From Spirochaetaceae bacterium (GTDB lineage: Bacteria; Spirochaetota; Spirochaetia; Treponematales; Breznakiellaceae): 8,078 nt of DNA. Position 1 is the stretch's first letter. Each line of letters begins with the position of its first letter. The notes beneath the pieces are model-generated. The model was given only the letters and a program-made list of their open reading frames with translations, was not told the DNA's origin and ran no database searches. This document shows, in pieces, positions 5,648 through 8,078 of the stretch. The position numbers and the translations under genes were made by a program. The stretch is from contig JAITAM010000142.1 of NCBI GenBank assembly GCA_031284085.1, forward strand, positions 1-8,078. The letters run 5' to 3'.

Positions 5648-7216
5648 TTATCGTAAATAGCTGTTAGCTTTTGCCGTATTGATTCCGGCTTGTTCCCATG
5701 CAAGACCGCCAAGCCGGTCAAATTCCAAGAGCCACGCATCCCAGTTCTCTTTAGTAAGCGCTCGCACTCCGGTAATAAATTCAACGACTCCCTGCTCATA
5801 AAAACGCTTTAGGTCTGAGCTGGGAAGCGGTAAACTATCAACGCCGACAAGAGAAACCCACGGCCGCGCCTGCATATCACGCAGCGTAACCAGAGCGCTC
5901 ATGGTTTTACCGGAACTTGGAGCTTTATAAGTAGGATAGCGAGACCGCAATTCATTATCGCTGTTGCGCTGAATATAACCGCGCAGTTGAGTAAGCGGTA
6001 TCATATCAGGACGGGTGTACGCCTTAGAAGGGTCCGGTAAGCCGTCAATAACCGGACTCCCCTTATCATCAAAAGTATAGTTTACCCCTTCCTCTCCCCA
6101 GCCTAAAAGGTAGTAAGCTTCATCGGTCGCAAGCCATTCAAAAAGCCGTGCAATAGCCTGCCCCTTCCCTTGTTGTATTGCTTTAGTAGAAATGGCAATC
6201 GTTCCAAAAGAGCTGGTATAGACGCCGGCCGCCGCTTCCCCTCGCGGCCCCTTAGGCGGATCAATGACGATCCAATCGCCTTTGGGAAAGTTCTTATCAA
6301 AGGGAGCATAGTTAGCTTCAGAGGCATAGGCAGAATGATTTTCCCTCATTATCCCAAAACGCCCCTGTTTCCAAGCCGCACGGAAATCGTCCCTGCCGTA
6401 ACTTAGCCAATTCGGATCGATTACCTTTTCGTCAATCATAGTTTTAATGTAGGCAAGAGCCTCATAGTACGCCGGTTTGCGTACGTTAAGACCGGCGGCG
6501 TTGAGAGAGAGGTTCCATGTCCCAGCCACTCCGAAAGCGCCGAAAATAGGGTCTAATCGACTGCCCAAGCCTTCCGTAGCGGCGTTAATATCCATAAAAG
6601 CGCCGTAGCCGTAGGTGTCGGCACGCCCATTCCCGTCCGGATCGTTAAAGGTGAACGCCCTCATTACGCTAAGATAGTCCTCAGCGGTAACTGGAATTGA
6701 AAGACCGAGCTTATCGAGCCAGTCTTTGCGGATAAGCATCCCTTCATTGCGCGGCTGGCCGCCGCCCATAAAGGGAATCGCATAAGACTTTCCGTTAAAA
6801 GCGGTATAGTCCCGCCCGGCATCGCCGCCGTATAGTCTATACCAATTCGGTATTAAAGGGTAAAGGTCATCGACCTGCGCCACAAGACCGGTCTTAACCA
6901 AACTCTGTAAGATTTCACGGTCAACCCAGAACATATCAGGCAGAGTATTGGCAGCCGCCGCAGCATTCAGCTTGGTATGCCGGTCGCCTGTGTTGCTCGG
7001 CAGCATACTCAATACCCAGTTGATGTCCAACGTATCTTTAATAATCCGCAGTGCTTTCCAATCCGAAGGCGGCGGCCCTGCCTCGCTTGAGGTAGGACCG
7101 AACCAGAATTCAATAGTTGTAGGACCTGATGATTGTTGTATCCCGTGCGCGGCTAGGGAATATACGATTAAAAATAGAAGCGCTGCTAAGCAGGCTATTC
7201 TCCGCTGTTTTTTCAT
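5648..7216 (-). CDS. Extracellular solute-binding protein, LplA-like (first copy)
   Basis: This 522-residue binding protein is the first gene of the operon. It has a basic start (MKKQRR), a hydrophobic core (8-22) and an LAAHG region that could be a signal peptidase I site. The only N-terminal Cys (9) lies inside the hydrophobic core, so lipidation is unlikely. The mature part carries SEAGPPPSDWK (44-54), LPDMFWVDRE (92-101), DPDGNGRADTYGYG (192-205) and VIDPNWLSYG (265-274). From 157 to 207 it differs from the second binding protein at only 4 of 51 positions, while residues about 100-156 diverge strongly. The start is supported by AAGAGG 7 nt upstream. Being first in the operon and abutting lplB, it is probably the cognate binding protein, with the distal paralogue widening or changing specificity. 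That is inference. Confidence 0.94.
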   Translation of the reverse strand: MKKQRRIACLAALLFLIVYSLAAHGIQQSSGPTTIEFWFGPTSSEAGPPPSDWKALRIIKDTLDINWVLSMLPSNTGDRHTKLNAAAAANTLPDMFWVDREILQSLVKTGLVAQVDDLYPLIPNWYRLYGGDAGRDYTAFNGKSYAIPFMGGGQPRNEGMLIRKDWLDKLGLSIPVTAEDYLSVMRAFTFNDPDGNGRADTYGYGAFMDINAATEGLGSRLDPIFGAFGVAGTWNLSLNAAGLNVRKPAYYEALAYIKTMIDEKVIDPNWLSYGRDDFRAAWKQGRFGIMRENHSAYASEANYAPFDKNFPKGDWIVIDPPKGPRGEAAAGVYTSSFGTIAISTKAIQQGKGQAIARLFEWLATDEAYYLLGWGEEGVNYTFDDKGSPVIDGLPDPSKAYTRPDMIPLTQLRGYIQRNSDNELRSRYPTYKAPSSGKTMSALVTLRDMQARPWVSLVGVDSLPLPSSDLKRFYEQGVVEFITGVRALTKENWDAWLLEFDRLGGLAWEQAGINTAKANSYLR

Positions 7217-7223
7217 TATTATA

Positions 7224-7271
7224 CCTCTTAAAAGAGTTTAGGGCTGCAAATCTCTTTTGTAAAGCAGATTT
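7224..7271 (-). promoter_or_regulatory. Probable promoter, operator-like repeat and ribosome binding site of the transporter operon
   Basis: On the minus strand TTTACA (7263-7258) is separated by 17 nt from TAAACT (7240-7235), a fair sigma70 match (5/6 and 4/6). The predicted start near 7228 would fall at the AAGAGG ribosome binding site (7229-7224), giving a very short leader. A 6-bp inverted repeat, AAATCT (7248-7253) with AGATTT (7266-7271), straddles the -35 box and could be a regulator site. Confidence 0.45.
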
Positions 7272-7277
7272 TTTCAC

Positions 7278-7322
7278 AACAGGCACGGCCTGTTCTAAGT
7301 TTTCGGCGCTGGCAGAGCCAGC
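7278..7322. repeat. Two short perfect hairpins upstream of the transporter operon
   Basis: AACAGGC (7278-7284) pairs with GCCTGTT (7288-7294) around a 3-nt loop. GCTGGC (7308-7313) pairs with GCCAGC (7317-7322), also around 3 nt. Neither has a good T tract on either strand, so neither is a clear terminator. Both lie upstream of the proposed promoter and would not be in the operon's leader. Confidence 0.5.
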
Positions 7323-7596
7323 CGTATCGGGGAACCCTGCTGCGGGGAAAAAGAAGAACAAAGGCGGATGGTTGGAAGAACCTAATTGAGAAGCCGCGGG
7401 GGCAAGAAAAAGCGGCCAGAAGCCTTGCGCGTTGTAAAGGTAATGCCGGAGGGCTATATTCTAGGCGCTGGTTTCAGAAAAGAATATAGCTAATGGAGGG
7501 ATTTCCCGGCGGCGTCAACACAGCCGCAACTTCTTTTTCAGTTTTTCGGCGCTGCGTATATGCAAATGCTTGTATTTTGAAATGCGCCTCTCTATT
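7323..7596. other. Spacer with a 10-bp inverted repeat, no supported gene
   Basis: The clearest structure is GCTATATTCT (7453-7462) repeated in inverse as AGAATATAGC (7481-7490) across an 18-nt gap. A plus-strand frame (7386-7493) encodes a 35-residue segment ending PEGYILGAGFRKEYS that looks protein-like, but it has no good start or ribosome binding site. It may be a relic. Nothing else was recognised. Confidence 0.4.
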
Positions 7597-7807
7597 CTGC
7601 ACATAATTGAACACTTTTCTGCACACAGCCAAATATTTTTTGCGTGTAGATAGTCATTCTCTGCACGCAGGAAGTGATTCCCTGCACGCAGGCGATGATT
7701 CCCTGCACGCAGGCGAAGGTTCCCTGCACGCAGGCGAAGGTTCCCTGCACGCAGGCGAAGGTTCCCTGCACGCAGAAAATGGCTCTTTGCACACAGGAAA
7801 TCGCTAC
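7597..7807. repeat. 21-bp tandem repeat array (minisatellite 2), about ten units
   Basis: Five well-kept 21-bp units start at 7661, 7682, 7703, 7724 and 7745. The consensus begins CTGCACGCAGGCGAAGG. Degenerate copies lie on both sides, at 7597 (22 bp), 7619 and 7640 to the left and 7766 and 7787 to the right, so similarity decays outward from the middle. Each unit carries CCTGC-AC-GCAGG dyad symmetry across its boundary. The array is open as 7-residue repeats on both strands: SLHAGEG on the plus strand, LRAGNLR and CVQGTFA on the minus strand. No frame has a convincing start; the longest minus frame begins only at a TTG without a ribosome binding site. It is treated as non-coding. Confidence 0.95.
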
Positions 7808-7861
7808 TGCCCTGACAATAAATGTTTGATTTGAGGAGGGACTGCCTCTGATACAATAATT

Positions 7862-7965
7862 TCAGAACATAACCAACGTTGTGTAAACGGCCAAGTCGGC
7901 GCGGACTACCGACTCGGCTTTGAATTCTCTGGTATACACACGCCGCTTTTTGTCTTCTTTCCCAT
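7862..7965 (-). pseudogene. Possible relic of an IS3-family OrfA N-terminus
   Basis: On the minus strand an ATG at 7965, preceded by AGGAG (7981-7977), opens MGKKTK. In the adjacent frame the sequence continues RRVYTREFKAESV (7945-7907), resembling the start of the OrfA helix-turn-helix of IS3-type elements (pattern RR-YT-EFKAEAV). Joining them needs one frameshift in the A-rich run near 7948. The frame ends at a TGA (7864-7862) after about 30 codons, with nothing of the rest of OrfA or OrfB. An imperfect stem within it (7890-7918) could instead be a structural element. Confidence 0.35.
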
Positions 7966-8078
7966 CTTTTTTCCCTCTCCTGCTCTATTTCCCTCTTGGT
8001 TTCCGTGTCTACCAGTTAGGGCAAGCTCTAAACTGCCTTTGAGCCTTGATTTAAGCTTTGCGCCCTTTCTCAGCCTAG
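7966..8078. other. Right edge of window, no supported gene
   Basis: Pyrimidine-rich plus strand with no open frame of note. If the OrfA relic is real, this would be the upstream part of that element, but I could not identify an inverted terminal repeat or target-site duplication. Confidence 0.35.

Noticed and set aside
5638..5799. N-terminal extension of the LplB-type permease to 5799
   Set aside because: It would overlap the upstream binding-protein gene by about 150 bp, and AAGGAG sits correctly before the ATG at 5637.
7386..7493. Short plus-strand frame ending PEGYILGAGFRKEYS
   Set aside because: No proper start and only 35 codons. It might be a relic, but no family was recognised.
7515..7856. 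Minus-strand gene encoding RAGNLR repeats
   Set aside because: It begins at a TTG without a ribosome binding site and consists mainly of the minisatellite.

Overview
The window looks like accessory chromosome from a host-associated treponeme (Spirochaetes). The indications are the style of the LplA/B/C-type transporter genes, spirochaete-like fragments of the flagellar motor proteins FliG and MotA, moderate GC content and minisatellite-rich spacers with decayed insertion sequences. This assignment is by recognition only. All confident genes are on the minus strand.

Left part (1-1180). A plus-strand terminator (108-133) closes a gene lying mostly or wholly to the left of the window. Facing it is a two-gene minus-strand operon behind a near-consensus sigma70 promoter (1092-1120). 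Its first gene (1072-572, 166 aa) carries a FliG C-terminal torque domain on an unrecognised N-terminal domain. Its second gene (541-167, 124 aa) reads as the cytoplasmic loop of MotA joined directly to the MotA cytoplasmic tail, with no membrane helices. The two proteins thus form a soluble version of the rotor-stator contact surface. Both residues of the two classical FliG-MotA charge pairs are kept, while other torque residues are lost. This pair is the best candidate for an undescribed system here.

Spacer (1180-2165). It holds a 21-bp tandem repeat array (1352-1498), a multiply frameshifted and truncated IS982-type transposase relic on the plus strand (about 1748-2085), and a strong hairpin terminator ending the operon to the right.

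Transporter operon (7216 to 2173, minus strand). In transcription order it encodes a solute-binding protein, an LplB-type permease, an LplC-type permease and a second, paralogous solute-binding protein of the same length. Gaps are 10, 33 and 42 bp, so it reads as one transcription unit ending at 2120-2163. It should import a carbohydrate (probably an oligosaccharide) or related solute. No ATPase is encoded, so a shared ATPase elsewhere is expected.

Right part (7217-8078). It holds the operon's probable promoter, several small hairpins, a 10-bp inverted repeat, a second 21-bp minisatellite of unrelated sequence (7597-7807), and a weak relic of an IS3-type OrfA (7862-7965). No intact gene was found here.
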